A stretch of 64,000 nucleotides of DNA from an uncultured Lachnospiraceae bacterium (GTDB lineage: Bacteria > Bacillota > Clostridia > Lachnospirales > Lachnospiraceae), in contig URUY01000011.1 in assembly GCA_900551115.1 (NCBI GenBank), positions 1 through 64,000 on the forward strand, in the 5' to 3' direction. Made by a program: the position numbers and the translations under genes. The notes beneath the pieces are model-generated. The model did no database searches and was not told the DNA's origin. It saw nothing but the letters and a program-made list of their open reading frames with translations. Below are positions 16,204 to 25,212 of the stretch, piece by piece. The stretch's first letter is position 1. Each line of letters starts with the position of its first letter.

Positions 16204-17243
16204 ATAGTATAAAACATGATATTAATTTATTCACAGAAATATGGTTTAAAGATTGTTTTCATATGTCCTTAATACCGGTAGTTAATAAAGTTTTAGGTAA
16301 TGCGGATTGCTTAATGTTTAATCAATATTTTCTTTATGATATCGATGATACCGGAGCTATTGGATTAAATAAAGAATTTAAAAATATTTATGAATTACTA
16401 AGAGAAAAAAGCGTAGATATACTTTACGACTATGGAAACAACATAATTGAAACTATCAACAACTTAATATCTAGTGGTTTCTTTGTTATTGTAGGTATTG
16501 ATAATTATTATGAAACTGTTAGAGCTGATAGCTATATGAGGCAACATAACGGACATTCTATAGTAATATATGGTTTAAATTACGAAAAAGAAATTTATTA
16601 TGCAATGGAACAACCATACATGTTTAGTTATGAATATCAATTTGTTCAAATACCTTTTCTGGATATTAGAAAAGGATTCGACAGCTTTCTTGATAATAGA
16701 GAACATGGAAAAGATTTTTTTTATAATGAGCTTTCGGAGGCAACAAAAATTCACGGTAAATACATACCGTGCTTTTGTGCAATAAAAGATGAAATAATCA
16801 ATATTCAGAATATTGATAAATTTTCCAGAGAAAATTTTAAGCAACAATTATGTCTAAATGAACAAGTAATATTTGAAAAATTGTCATGTATAAAAAAATT
16901 TTCAAAGAAAATAGAGTATTACTATGATTTGTATTATAAAAATTCAAAAAAGGGAAATGAGCAACTTAAAAGAATATGTGACATAATCAATAACAAAAAA
17001 GTTGAATATTATATTTTTCAAAAATTAGATATTTTGGCTAAAGATTTAGAAGGAAAAAATAGTTATGTAATAGCGGCATGGAGCCAAATCAGAAACTATA
17101 TTGCCAAACTACAATATAGCCGCAAATATAGTAATACTCATGTTAAGAATATACAGATTATTCTACAGCAGATTTATGTGAACGAATATGAATATTATAA
17201 AATAATTTTTAAAAGACTGAAAGGAAAACAGAGTGAAACTTAA
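16200..17243 (+). CDS. BtrH-like acyltransferase 1
   Basis: Protein of 347 aa with an N-terminal BtrH-type papain-like domain. The likely nucleophile is C19 in FKDCFHMSL and the likely general base is H119 in HNGHSIVIYG. In butirosin biosynthesis BtrH moves an acyl group from a carrier protein to an amine. The C-terminal 150 residues are helical, lysine-rich and without a motif I can name. Start overlaps the carrier gene (ATGA), implying coupling. One of three paralogues in the cluster; substrate unknown. Confidence 0.78.
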   Translation: MNSIKHDINLFTEIWFKDCFHMSLIPVVNKVLGNADCLMFNQYFLYDIDDTGAIGLNKEFKNIYELLREKSVDILYDYGNNIIETINNLISSGFFVIVGIDNYYETVRADSYMRQHNGHSIVIYGLNYEKEIYYAMEQPYMFSYEYQFVQIPFLDIRKGFDSFLDNREHGKDFFYNELSEATKIHGKYIPCFCAIKDEIINIQNIDKFSRENFKQQLCLNEQVIFEKLSCIKKFSKKIEYYYDLYYKNSKKGNEQLKRICDIINNKKVEYYIFQKLDILAKDLEGKNSYVIAAWSQIRNYIAKLQYSRKYSNTHVKNIQIILQQIYVNEYEYYKIIFKRLKGKQSET

Positions 17244-17652
17244 ATTACACCATATTGGTTGTGCTGTCAATAATATTGAAAATGCAAAAAAATATTATTG
17301 TGAAATTTTTGGATTTAAATATGAAAAGGGATATATAAGTGAAGAAATGAATTTACGTGCAGCTTTTCTATATAAAGAAGAAAATGACATCTATATAGAA
17401 TTGATTCAGAAGTTAAACTATAATAATAAATCCTCAATTGATAAGATTCTTGAAGATCGAATGGGTGGAGTATATCATGCATGTTTTTTGGTAAGAGATA
17501 TGAAACAAGCATTAGAGGAATTGAGTAAAAAGGAATTTATTGTATTAAACAGAAAGAATATTGAAACGCACGACTTTATTGCTAGATTTCTAATTACTCC
17601 TGATAACTATATTATAGAAATTCTGCAAGAAAAAATAACACAATATAACTAA
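17233..17652 (+). CDS. VOC-superfamily protein (glyoxalase/epimerase-like)
   Basis: Protein of 139 aa with two beta-alpha-beta-beta-beta repeats. Candidate metal ligands are the first His of LHHIG near residue 6, His in GVYHACF near 80 and Glu in YIIEIL near 131, the layout of methylmalonyl-CoA epimerase and related metal enzymes. It may tailor a biosynthetic intermediate or, like bleomycin-resistance proteins, bind the product. Start is GTG 17233 with AAAGGA 7 bases upstream, overlapping the previous gene by 11 bases. Confidence 0.8.
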   Translation: MKLKLHHIGCAVNNIENAKKYYCEIFGFKYEKGYISEEMNLRAAFLYKEENDIYIELIQKLNYNNKSSIDKILEDRMGGVYHACFLVRDMKQALEELSKKEFIVLNRKNIETHDFIARFLITPDNYIIEILQEKITQYN

Positions 17653-17675
17653 ATTTTTGAAAGAAAGGGAAGAAA

Positions 17676-17924
17676 ATGAATAATACAGAAGAAAGAATAA
17701 TTAGTGTAATAAGAGAAAATATGCCAGATCGCACTCTTAATATTGAAAAAGAAAGTGAACTAATTTGTAATTTGGGATTCGATTCTGTGAGACTTATGGG
17801 AATGTTATATTCTTTAGAGGAAGAATTTCAGATAGAAATTATTAATGGCGAAAATAACTTTTTATTTTTTTCTATTACAAGTGTTCAAGATTTGATTGAT
17901 GTTATGAACTCAATTTTAGATTAG
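17676..17924 (+). CDS. Acyl/peptidyl carrier protein 2
   Basis: Second free-standing carrier, 82 aa, with the canonical attachment site GFDSV (S37). It lies 23 bp after the VOC gene with AGAAAGGGAAG as ribosome site and 10 bp before the radical SAM gene. Having two separate carriers in one cluster suggests two differently loaded acyl or aminoacyl groups, which fits the multiple BtrH-like proteins. Which one the adenylation protein loads cannot be told. Confidence 0.9.
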   Translation: MNNTEERIISVIRENMPDRTLNIEKESELICNLGFDSVRLMGMLYSLEEEFQIEIINGENNFLFFSITSVQDLIDVMNSILD

Positions 17925-17934
17925 GAGAGAACGT

Positions 17935-19083
17935 ATGAATAAAGAATATTTATTAGAAGCGGATAATATATTAAATAAATTTTTGAATAAATATCAATTA
18001 AGACATCTACATAAATATGAAACACCTATGACGATTTCTTTTTTAGTTACAAATAGATGTAATTTGAAATGTAAACATTGCTTTAATACTATAAATGCTA
18101 ATAAAACGGATGAGAGCGAATTATCCTTAGAAGAATATAAAGTAATAGCTGAGAAAATGGGTTTTTTTACATCTGGATTGTTTTGCGGAGGAGAACCATT
18201 TGTACGTAATGATTTGGCAGATATAATTTATTTGTTCCAAACAAAATGTAATATGCAGTGGGCAAGCACTACAACAAACGGTCAATTGACAGAAAGTATC
18301 CTGAGACAAACAGAAAAAATATGCAAGAATAGTAAAAACAAAAATTTTGTTCTAAATTTTTCTTTAGATGGATTCAAAAAAGAGCATGAATGGACTAGAG
18401 GAATAGGAACATATGATAGATGTATTTCTACAATAAAATTAGTAAATGAATTAAAGAAAAAATATGCAAATTTACAAATAGGTATTGTCTCAACATTAAC
18501 AGTTCATAACGAAGATTCTTTAGCATCCTTCTTTGAATATATTTCAGCAGAACTAAAACCGGATGTTATCTCTCTTTTACTTGTAAGACAACATCCTAGA
18601 GGAGGGGAAAATCTTAAGAATGTTAAATATGAAAATTATATTAGATGTAAAGAAATTTTATCAAAACTATTTATTGAAGGTAAAAACGGAAATATAAATT
18701 CTCCAAAGGGATACTATCCTTTTGGTTTTTATGAAATAATTTCTAAAACATTAAATAAAGGATGCAGACAATTCTATTGTTATGCAGGACAACATGGCGC
18801 TTTTATAGATTTTAATGGAAACGTGAATCCATGCGAAGTATTAGGTGATAAATCTTGTTCGAATAACGCAATGTTAATGGGAAATTTAAGAGATTATGAC
18901 ATGGATTTTTTAAATTTATGGAATAGTGAATCTGCTATGAAAGTTAGACAAATGGTAAACAGACATGAATGTTGTAAAGAATGTACACATGAAACAGAAG
19001 GAATTTTACCATCAATATATTTTGAACCTAATTCCATTTTTTACAAAGAAAGGATAGATTATTTTGGAAGAGAAACAGACTGA
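17935..19083 (+). CDS. Radical SAM/SPASM-domain enzyme
   Basis: Protein of 382 aa. The [4Fe-4S] cluster motif CxxxCxxC is C42, C46 and C49 (NRCNLKCKHC), followed by the GGEPF SAM motif near residue 80. The C-terminus has a SPASM-like cysteine set (GNVNPCEVLGD, then HECCKECTHE) for auxiliary clusters. SPASM enzymes modify peptides, carrier-bound amino acids or sugars. No precursor peptide gene is seen, so a carrier-bound or small-molecule substrate is more likely. It lies between carrier 2 and the adenylation gene, and overlaps the latter by 20 bases. Confidence 0.92.
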   Translation: MNKEYLLEADNILNKFLNKYQLRHLHKYETPMTISFLVTNRCNLKCKHCFNTINANKTDESELSLEEYKVIAEKMGFFTSGLFCGGEPFVRNDLADIIYLFQTKCNMQWASTTTNGQLTESILRQTEKICKNSKNKNFVLNFSLDGFKKEHEWTRGIGTYDRCISTIKLVNELKKKYANLQIGIVSTLTVHNEDSLASFFEYISAELKPDVISLLLVRQHPRGGENLKNVKYENYIRCKEILSKLFIEGKNGNINSPKGYYPFGFYEIISKTLNKGCRQFYCYAGQHGAFIDFNGNVNPCEVLGDKSCSNNAMLMGNLRDYDMDFLNLWNSESAMKVRQMVNRHECCKECTHETEGILPSIYFEPNSIFYKERIDYFGRETD

Positions 19084-21055
19084 TAAATATATAAAAAAAA
19101 TAAATAAAAAAGAATATGAAAAATTAGACAATATGGATTATATTTTATGTTTAGCTTTTTTGCTTACTAGATATAAATTCGATGATCCAATTCGTATAAA
19201 ATTAATAAAGGATAGTCATCCTTATTCATTAATTTTTGATGTTAGTGGATATAAATATGAAGAAGAGAAAAAAATCTTGGAGAATATTCTAAATCAAAAT
19301 AATGATAATAGCTTAGATGCAATAGAATTAATTATTTGTAATAAAATTAGCGAGGTAGAAAGTTTTTTTTCTGATACTGATTTATGTATTGCAATAAATA
19401 ATGAAGAAATAATAAATATATATTGCAATAAGCAAAAGAAAGATAAAGAAGAATTCGAAATGCTTATTTCTAATTATATATATTTATTAGGGCAGGTTAT
19501 GTCTGATAATACTAAAAAAATAATGGAATATGGAATTGTTAATCCGTTTGAGTTAGAGAAAATAAATTCGTTTAACATTCGAAATATAACTTGCATGTAT
19601 ACAAAGAGTTTTATAAATTATTTTGATGAAAATGTAATAAAACACGCAGACAAGTTTGCAGTTATTCAAGACCAAAAATGTTTAACCTATAGACAATTAA
19701 ATGAGATAGCAAATTATTATGCATCCAAAATAATAAATCATTCAAGTAAATATATTGGTATATATTCTAAAAATGATTTGTGTACAACAATAGCGATATT
19801 ATCAATTTTGAAAGTTGGAAAATGTATTGTCACTATTAACCCAACTTATCCCCAAAAGAGAGTTGATAAAATAGTAGAGCAATTAGAGATTGACTATATT
19901 TTTACTTGTAATGAACTAATTGAAGCTTTAAAAGAATGCCATGATTTTAAAAGTATTATTGTTGATATTGAAAATTATGAAAAACAAAAATTTATTCCTT
20001 TTATTGAACCACAACCAGAAGATCCTTGTTATGTGATCTTCACCTCTGGATCTACCGGTGAACCTAAGGGAGTGTCCATCTCACATGAGAATATTATGAT
20101 AGAAATCATATGGTTAACAAAATATTTTCAGTATGACGAAAATATAAAATCTCTTCATGTATTAAACTATAGTTTTGATTTTGGATTGTATGATATATTG
20201 ATATCTCTATATTGCGGTGGAACGCTTTATTGTCCGTCTCAAATTCGAAATTTAAAGCAATATGTGGATGAAATAAATATAAATCAAATAAATAATATAA
20301 ATACCACTCCTTCCTTTTTTAATATTATTACAAGTTTTAAAATAGCCATTCCATCTATGAGATATGTTCATTTGGGAGGTGAAAAAGTACTTTACGAATA
20401 TCTTACGAAGTATAACAAAGTACTTGATAAAAAGTGTAGGGTTTTTAATGGTTATGGTCCATGTGAATGTACGGTAGGTTGCATTATTCATGAGGTTACT
20501 TTAAATGAAAAAATGGGTATTTCTGGTAATAAAGAGAGTGTTCCTATTGGAAGACCTACCGATGAGAGCTATATTCATCTATTTGACCAAAATAAAAAAA
20601 TTATTCCTATTAATGCTATAGGAGAAATATGCGTGTCTGGAAAAAGTTTAGGAATAGGATATCTTAATCAAGAACAAAACACATCATTTTTTCATATAGA
20701 TGGCGTTAGATATTATGCAACTGGTGATTTGGCTAAATGGTTACCAAATGGAGAAATTGAATTTATTGGACGAAAAGATGAACAGATAAAATTAAATGGA
20801 TTTAGAATAGAGTTATCGGAAATTGATATGGTTATCATGAAAGATAAATCAGTAAGACAAGTAAAGACCATTTACAAAAATAAAATATATTCTTTTGTAG
20901 AAGCTATTGACGAAACAATAATAGATAAAATTAAACAAAATTTAATGGATAATCTGCCATATTATATGGTGCCTAGTAAAATTATTGTCATTAACGAAAT
21001 GCCACAATTAGCCAGTGGAAAGATTAATATAAAAAAACTGGAGGAAATGGTTTGA
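19064..21055 (+). CDS. Stand-alone NRPS adenylation protein with condensation-domain remnant
   Basis: Protein of 663 aa that should activate an amino acid as its adenylate and load a carrier in trans. Core motifs are A3 (YVIFTSGSTGEPKG), A5 (NGYGPCE), A7 (YATGDLAKW), A8 (GRKDEQIKLNGFRIEL) and A10 (ASGKI). Alignment by eye to GrsA gives the pocket Asp (D after F in SFDFGLYD), typical of alpha-amino acid substrates, then F, Y, N, H, G, G, V, G. The first 190 residues look like the C-terminal lobe and linker of a condensation domain without its HHxxxD half. No carrier domain is fused. Start appears to be TTG 19064 with AAAGGA upstream, overlapping the radical SAM gene. Confidence 0.88.
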   Translation: MEEKQTDKYIKKINKKEYEKLDNMDYILCLAFLLTRYKFDDPIRIKLIKDSHPYSLIFDVSGYKYEEEKKILENILNQNNDNSLDAIELIICNKISEVESFFSDTDLCIAINNEEIINIYCNKQKKDKEEFEMLISNYIYLLGQVMSDNTKKIMEYGIVNPFELEKINSFNIRNITCMYTKSFINYFDENVIKHADKFAVIQDQKCLTYRQLNEIANYYASKIINHSSKYIGIYSKNDLCTTIAILSILKVGKCIVTINPTYPQKRVDKIVEQLEIDYIFTCNELIEALKECHDFKSIIVDIENYEKQKFIPFIEPQPEDPCYVIFTSGSTGEPKGVSISHENIMIEIIWLTKYFQYDENIKSLHVLNYSFDFGLYDILISLYCGGTLYCPSQIRNLKQYVDEININQINNINTTPSFFNIITSFKIAIPSMRYVHLGGEKVLYEYLTKYNKVLDKKCRVFNGYGPCECTVGCIIHEVTLNEKMGISGNKESVPIGRPTDESYIHLFDQNKKIIPINAIGEICVSGKSLGIGYLNQEQNTSFFHIDGVRYYATGDLAKWLPNGEIEFIGRKDEQIKLNGFRIELSEIDMVIMKDKSVRQVKTIYKNKIYSFVEAIDETIIDKIKQNLMDNLPYYMVPSKIIVINEMPQLASGKINIKKLEEMV

Positions 21056-22191
21056 TGAAAATTGGTATTTTGGCTGCACAGACAGGAAACGGTCATATTA
21101 GTGTAATGACTGCCTTAAAGGAAAAATTTTTAAAATATCCAGATGTAGAAATTATTTGTTTTCCGGAATTCTACGAAGATATGATGCCTGGTAATAAAAT
21201 ATTAAGCGATTTTTACAACTTTTTAATGATTAACGATATAGGCGTTTGTAATAAATATTGTGAATTTACTGCTTTAACAAGACCAGACATATCAGAGAAT
21301 TTTTTTGCAGCTACAAAAGAATTCGTGAAAGCGTTTTTATTAAAATATAAATTTGACATCTTAATCTCCGTATCACATACAATAAATGCAGTTATTATTA
21401 AGTGTTTAACAGAAAATCAAGAATTGGGAAATACTAAATTTTATATTGTAATTACAGATCCGTTTGAACCAATTGCAGTTGGATATAATGTACCAGGAGC
21501 AAATTTATATTTTTGTACTAATGATTGTGTAAAAAAAGTACTTCTAAAATCCGGAATAGAAGAAGAAAAGATAAACATTAACGATTATCCACTTTCAGAA
21601 AAATATGGATTATATGTGGATAATAGAACAGAAATTGAAAAATTACAGTTTTTATCTAATAAAAGAATTGTTTTGTTGAATGCTGGTTCGCAAGGTATTT
21701 ATCATTATTATAACATACTAAAAACAATTATTACTCAAAATGAAGATATACAAATTATTGTCATTTGTGGGAAAAATGAAGGATTATATCAAAGGTGCAA
21801 AACATTAATCGAAAGAGAAAAATATGGAAATAATATTCGATTGTTTGGATTTGTTAATAATATTGAGAAATATATTAGTATTGCAGATGCAGTAATTACA
21901 AAACCTGGAGCCAATTCAATATACGAAGCATTATATTATGGAAAACCGATTCTTATTGATGCGTTAAAAGGATTTCTATTTCAAGAGAAGGGGGTAGAGT
22001 TACTTAATAAAAAATATCACTTTGGTTTAATTTTAAAGAATTTGGAAGATACGGTTCCCTTATTAATTGACTTACTAAATAATAATTCGTGTAATTATAT
22101 TGAAAATATTAAAAAAATGCATATTAATAATGGAACAAAAAAAATAGTACAAACGATAATTGCTAATGCGAGGAGAAAAGAAAATGAATAA
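21055..22191 (+). CDS. Glycosyltransferase of the MGDG synthase/MurG type
   Basis: GT-B fold glycosyltransferase of 378 aa. The N-terminal loop AAQTGNGH and the C-terminal nucleotide-sugar region KPGANSIYEALYYGKPILID are typical of the MGDG synthase/MurG family, which uses UDP-sugars on lipids or other acceptors. It could glycosylate the cluster product or a lipid intermediate. The stop of the adenylation gene overlaps its ATG (TGATG) with GGAGG upstream, so both are coupled. Sugar and acceptor are unknown. Confidence 0.85.
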   Translation: MKIGILAAQTGNGHISVMTALKEKFLKYPDVEIICFPEFYEDMMPGNKILSDFYNFLMINDIGVCNKYCEFTALTRPDISENFFAATKEFVKAFLLKYKFDILISVSHTINAVIIKCLTENQELGNTKFYIVITDPFEPIAVGYNVPGANLYFCTNDCVKKVLLKSGIEEEKININDYPLSEKYGLYVDNRTEIEKLQFLSNKRIVLLNAGSQGIYHYYNILKTIITQNEDIQIIVICGKNEGLYQRCKTLIEREKYGNNIRLFGFVNNIEKYISIADAVITKPGANSIYEALYYGKPILIDALKGFLFQEKGVELLNKKYHFGLILKNLEDTVPLLIDLLNNNSCNYIENIKKMHINNGTKKIVQTIIANARRKENE

Positions 22192-23632
22192 AATCAAATT
22201 TTATAAAGAAGAGAATATTCCTATTGAATTTCATAGAGCACGAATAGTTCAGAAAATTAATTTAATTCCTATAGATGAGCGTCTGAAATGTTTAACAGAG
22301 GCTGGAAACAATACATTTCAATTGTATAATAAAGATATTTTTTTAGATATGTTGACGGATAGTGGCGTAAATGCAATGAGTGATGATATGCAAGCAGCAA
22401 TGATGCATGCTGATGATAGTTATGCGGGTTCTGAAACTTATCTTAGAATGCAGAAGAAGTTAGTTGAAATTTTCAATATGAAATATTTTTTGCCTGCGCA
22501 TCAAGGGCGCGCCTGCGAAAACATATTAGTGCAAAGATTTGTAAAATCTAAAGATATCATTCCTATGAATGTGCGTTTTGATTCCATTAAGGAGTATATA
22601 AGACAAGCTAATGCAACGTTTGTTGAGATGATAAAAGAGGATGCATTGATTACGGAAAGTGATATAGCTTTTAAAGGAAATTTTGATATAGATAAATTAG
22701 AAAAAATGATATCATCTTATGGAAAAGAAAGAATTCCATTTGTACGTATTGAGGCTGGGTCTAATCTTATTGGTGGACAACCCGTTTCATTGAATAATAT
22801 TAAACAAATCTCAAATATTTGTAAAAGCAATGATATTTTATTGATATTAGACGCAAGTTTATTACAAGATAATCTACATTTTATACATGAACGAGAAGAA
22901 AATTATATGAATACTTCTATAATTGACATTACAAAGGAAATAGCATCATTAGTAGATATAATTTACTTTTCAGCCAGAAAATTAGGGTTTGCAAGAGGTG
23001 GAGGCATCTGTTTAAGGGACAAAGAAATATATAATTCATTGATTCACTATATTCCAACATATGAAGGATATTTAACGTATGGTGGTATGTCAGTAAAGGA
23101 AATGGAAGCTATTACGGTTGGATTGACAGAGACAATGGATGAAAATGTTATTTCTCAGGGGCCAGAATCAATAAGATACATGGTAGAAAAACTTTCAGAA
23201 TATGGAATACCAGTTGTTACACCACCAGGTGGATTGGGAGTACATATTGATGCTAGAAAATTTTTGCCCCATATCCCGGATAATGAATATCCCGCTGGAG
23301 CACTTACCGCCGCTTTATATTTATGCAGTGGAACAAGAGCTATGGAAAGAGGTAATATTTCAGAAGATAGATTAGATGATGGAACAGAGCAATTTGCCAA
23401 AATGGAATTGGTAAGAATTGCTCTGCCCAGAAGAGTATATACATTATCTCAAATTAAATATGTTATTGATCGTTTAAAATGGTTGTATGACAACAGATCA
23501 TTAATTGAGGGATTAATGTTTTATGAAGAACCGGAAGTAATGAGATTTTATTTTGGAAAATTAACTCCTGTATCAGATTGGCAAAATATTTTGATGAAAA
23601 AATATAAACAAGATTTTCTCAGTGAGATATAA
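22184..23632 (+). CDS. Tyrosine phenol-lyase/tryptophanase-family PLP enzyme
   Basis: Protein of 482 aa closely following the beta-eliminating lyase family (RLTEAGNNTF-like start, LTDSGVNAMS, AHQGR, GGQPVS). K266 in SARKLG aligns with the PLP lysine and D223 with the pyridine-binding Asp. L226 replaces the Arg that in tyrosine phenol-lyase (R217) contacts PLP. D133 matches the tryptophanase-type Asp, whereas R389 (AMERG) matches the tyrosine phenol-lyase Arg. This mixed pocket suggests a new substrate. The start at 22184 was chosen for GAGGAG 8 bases upstream. It may make or break a beta-substituted amino acid in the pathway. Confidence 0.9.
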   Translation: MNKIKFYKEENIPIEFHRARIVQKINLIPIDERLKCLTEAGNNTFQLYNKDIFLDMLTDSGVNAMSDDMQAAMMHADDSYAGSETYLRMQKKLVEIFNMKYFLPAHQGRACENILVQRFVKSKDIIPMNVRFDSIKEYIRQANATFVEMIKEDALITESDIAFKGNFDIDKLEKMISSYGKERIPFVRIEAGSNLIGGQPVSLNNIKQISNICKSNDILLILDASLLQDNLHFIHEREENYMNTSIIDITKEIASLVDIIYFSARKLGFARGGGICLRDKEIYNSLIHYIPTYEGYLTYGGMSVKEMEAITVGLTETMDENVISQGPESIRYMVEKLSEYGIPVVTPPGGLGVHIDARKFLPHIPDNEYPAGALTAALYLCSGTRAMERGNISEDRLDDGTEQFAKMELVRIALPRRVYTLSQIKYVIDRLKWLYDNRSLIEGLMFYEEPEVMRFYFGKLTPVSDWQNILMKKYKQDFLSEI

Positions 23633-23645
23633 GAGAGGCTGAAGA

Positions 23646-24575
23646 ATGAGTTATTGTAGAAATAATCTAGTTGTTACACCTAACATTATTAATTGTGGAC
23701 AGGAAACAATATATACAAGTATTAAAAATTGTTTTTCACTTGATTTAAGTATTGACGAATTTTACTTTCTTTCAAATCCCAATTGTTTTGATTACTTACC
23801 GAATCGAAATATGATGGGATATGATACACTAAAGGGAGTGATTGAGGCATTACATAAAAATGTATCAGAAAATATAATATATTGTCATGCGATTCCTAAC
23901 AATATAAAAAAACATATTTGTATGCAATTAAATTACGGGAATCTAATAATTGCTAATTTAAGAGATTATTGTTCATATAACGAAATAGATGGTAATTTTT
24001 ATCCTTACCATCTATTTGTCGTGCATGGATATGATGATAGTGAAGTTATGTTAATTGATTTATATCCGAATAGTAACAGTAATGATAAAATTAGATATTT
24101 TAATTTGAAATGGGATTTCTTTAGTGAACATTGTGCGGAATACTATTTAATACAAAAAAGTGAGTTGATAGTACAGCGAAAACAAAATATGAAACGTGTA
24201 ATACAAAAAGAATTGGATTTTATTGTAGATAAAGATAATGGAGTACTTAGTAGAATAAATAGTTTTTTTTTGAATCTTGAAAAAGAAACTTCTTGCTATG
24301 AAAAGGTAGGAAGTGTATTGATAATGAAGGGACTTATATTTCTACCGATCCTTTATCACACGCAAAATTTATTTCATGCTGTATTAAGCGATACAGAGCA
24401 TAATACCATAGACATCTTGATAGATAAATGGACATTATTCTCAGCTAAATACATTAAAGAAACATACAAGAGAAAAGGAGATTTATATAATTATTTAAAT
24501 ATAGAAGCAATTATTAATGAAAATAGAAGTGTTCTAGACGAAATTCTGCATAACCACTATAATATTTTATTATAA
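23646..24575 (+). CDS. BtrH-like acyltransferase 2
   Basis: Protein of 309 aa with a BtrH-type N-terminal papain-like domain: probable nucleophile C17 in NIINCGQETIYT, probable base H122 in YPYHLFVVHGYD and a following acidic residue in MLIDLYP. The C-terminal part is alpha-helical, without a recognised motif. It follows the lyase gene by 13 bp with AGAGAGG upstream. Likely transfers a carrier-bound acyl or aminoacyl group; the acceptor is unknown. Confidence 0.75.
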   Translation: MSYCRNNLVVTPNIINCGQETIYTSIKNCFSLDLSIDEFYFLSNPNCFDYLPNRNMMGYDTLKGVIEALHKNVSENIIYCHAIPNNIKKHICMQLNYGNLIIANLRDYCSYNEIDGNFYPYHLFVVHGYDDSEVMLIDLYPNSNSNDKIRYFNLKWDFFSEHCAEYYLIQKSELIVQRKQNMKRVIQKELDFIVDKDNGVLSRINSFFLNLEKETSCYEKVGSVLIMKGLIFLPILYHTQNLFHAVLSDTEHNTIDILIDKWTLFSAKYIKETYKRKGDLYNYLNIEAIINENRSVLDEILHNHYNILL

Positions 24576-24589
24576 GGAGGAAGACATTT

Positions 24590-25177
24590 ATGAACAGAAC
24601 AAGATGTAAATGGTGTTTGGGAGATAAATTACTTTTGTCATATCATGATCAAGAGTGGGGAATCCCTCTGCATAATGACAAAAAACATTTTGAATATATA
24701 ACATTAGAAGTAATGCAATGTGGTTTGAATTGGCTAATGATGTTAAAAAAAAGAGATATAATTCGTAAATGTTTCGATAATTTTGATTATGAAAAAATTG
24801 CATGTTATTCTGAAAGTGATATTCAAAGAATTATGCTTGTAGAAGGAATGATACATTCGGAACAAAAAATTAAAGCTATAATAAATAATGCAATAAAGTA
24901 CAAAGAACTTATTGAGGAATATGGTTCTTTTGATAAATATATTTGGTCATTTACAGGAGAGAAGACATATATATATTCAAAACATTTAGAAGGGCAACGA
25001 GAAGATCATAATGAACTCTCTGATGCTATTAGTAAAGACTTAAAAAAGAAAGGATTTAAGTTCTTAGGCTCTATTACTATTTTTTCTCATTTACAAGCAG
25101 CTGGAATCATAAACGACCATGCAGCAAACTGTTGGAAATTTATAGAACTAAATACTTCAAATTGTGTCATAAAATAG
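24590..25177 (+). CDS. DNA-3-methyladenine glycosylase I (Tag family)
   Basis: Protein of 195 aa of the Tag family, which cuts N3-methyladenine from alkylated DNA. The catalytic Glu is E40 (TLEVMQCGLNW), the base-pocket Trp is W48, and the zinc ligands C6, H19, H177 and C181 (NDHAANC) match Tag in spacing. It sits 14 bp after BtrH-like gene 2 with an AAGGAGG site and has the same AT-rich composition, so it belongs to the operon. Repair glycosylases in antibiotic clusters usually protect the producer from its own DNA-alkylating product. That role is inferred here. Confidence 0.93.
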   Translation: MNRTRCKWCLGDKLLLSYHDQEWGIPLHNDKKHFEYITLEVMQCGLNWLMMLKKRDIIRKCFDNFDYEKIACYSESDIQRIMLVEGMIHSEQKIKAIINNAIKYKELIEEYGSFDKYIWSFTGEKTYIYSKHLEGQREDHNELSDAISKDLKKKGFKFLGSITIFSHLQAAGIINDHAANCWKFIELNTSNCVIK

Positions 25178-25212
25178 ATGTTTTCTACGGAAAGGGAAAG
25201 AGGCTAATACAA

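Noticed and set aside
17935..19083. RiPP precursor for the radical SAM/SPASM enzyme
   Set aside because: No short precursor-like frame with a ribosome site was found beside it; carriers and an adenylation protein suggest carrier-bound chemistry instead.
24590..25177. Tag glycosylase as an ordinary chromosomal repair gene
   Set aside because: It lies inside the mobile cluster with the same AT-rich composition, same strand and short spacing, so a cluster role is more likely, although not proved.
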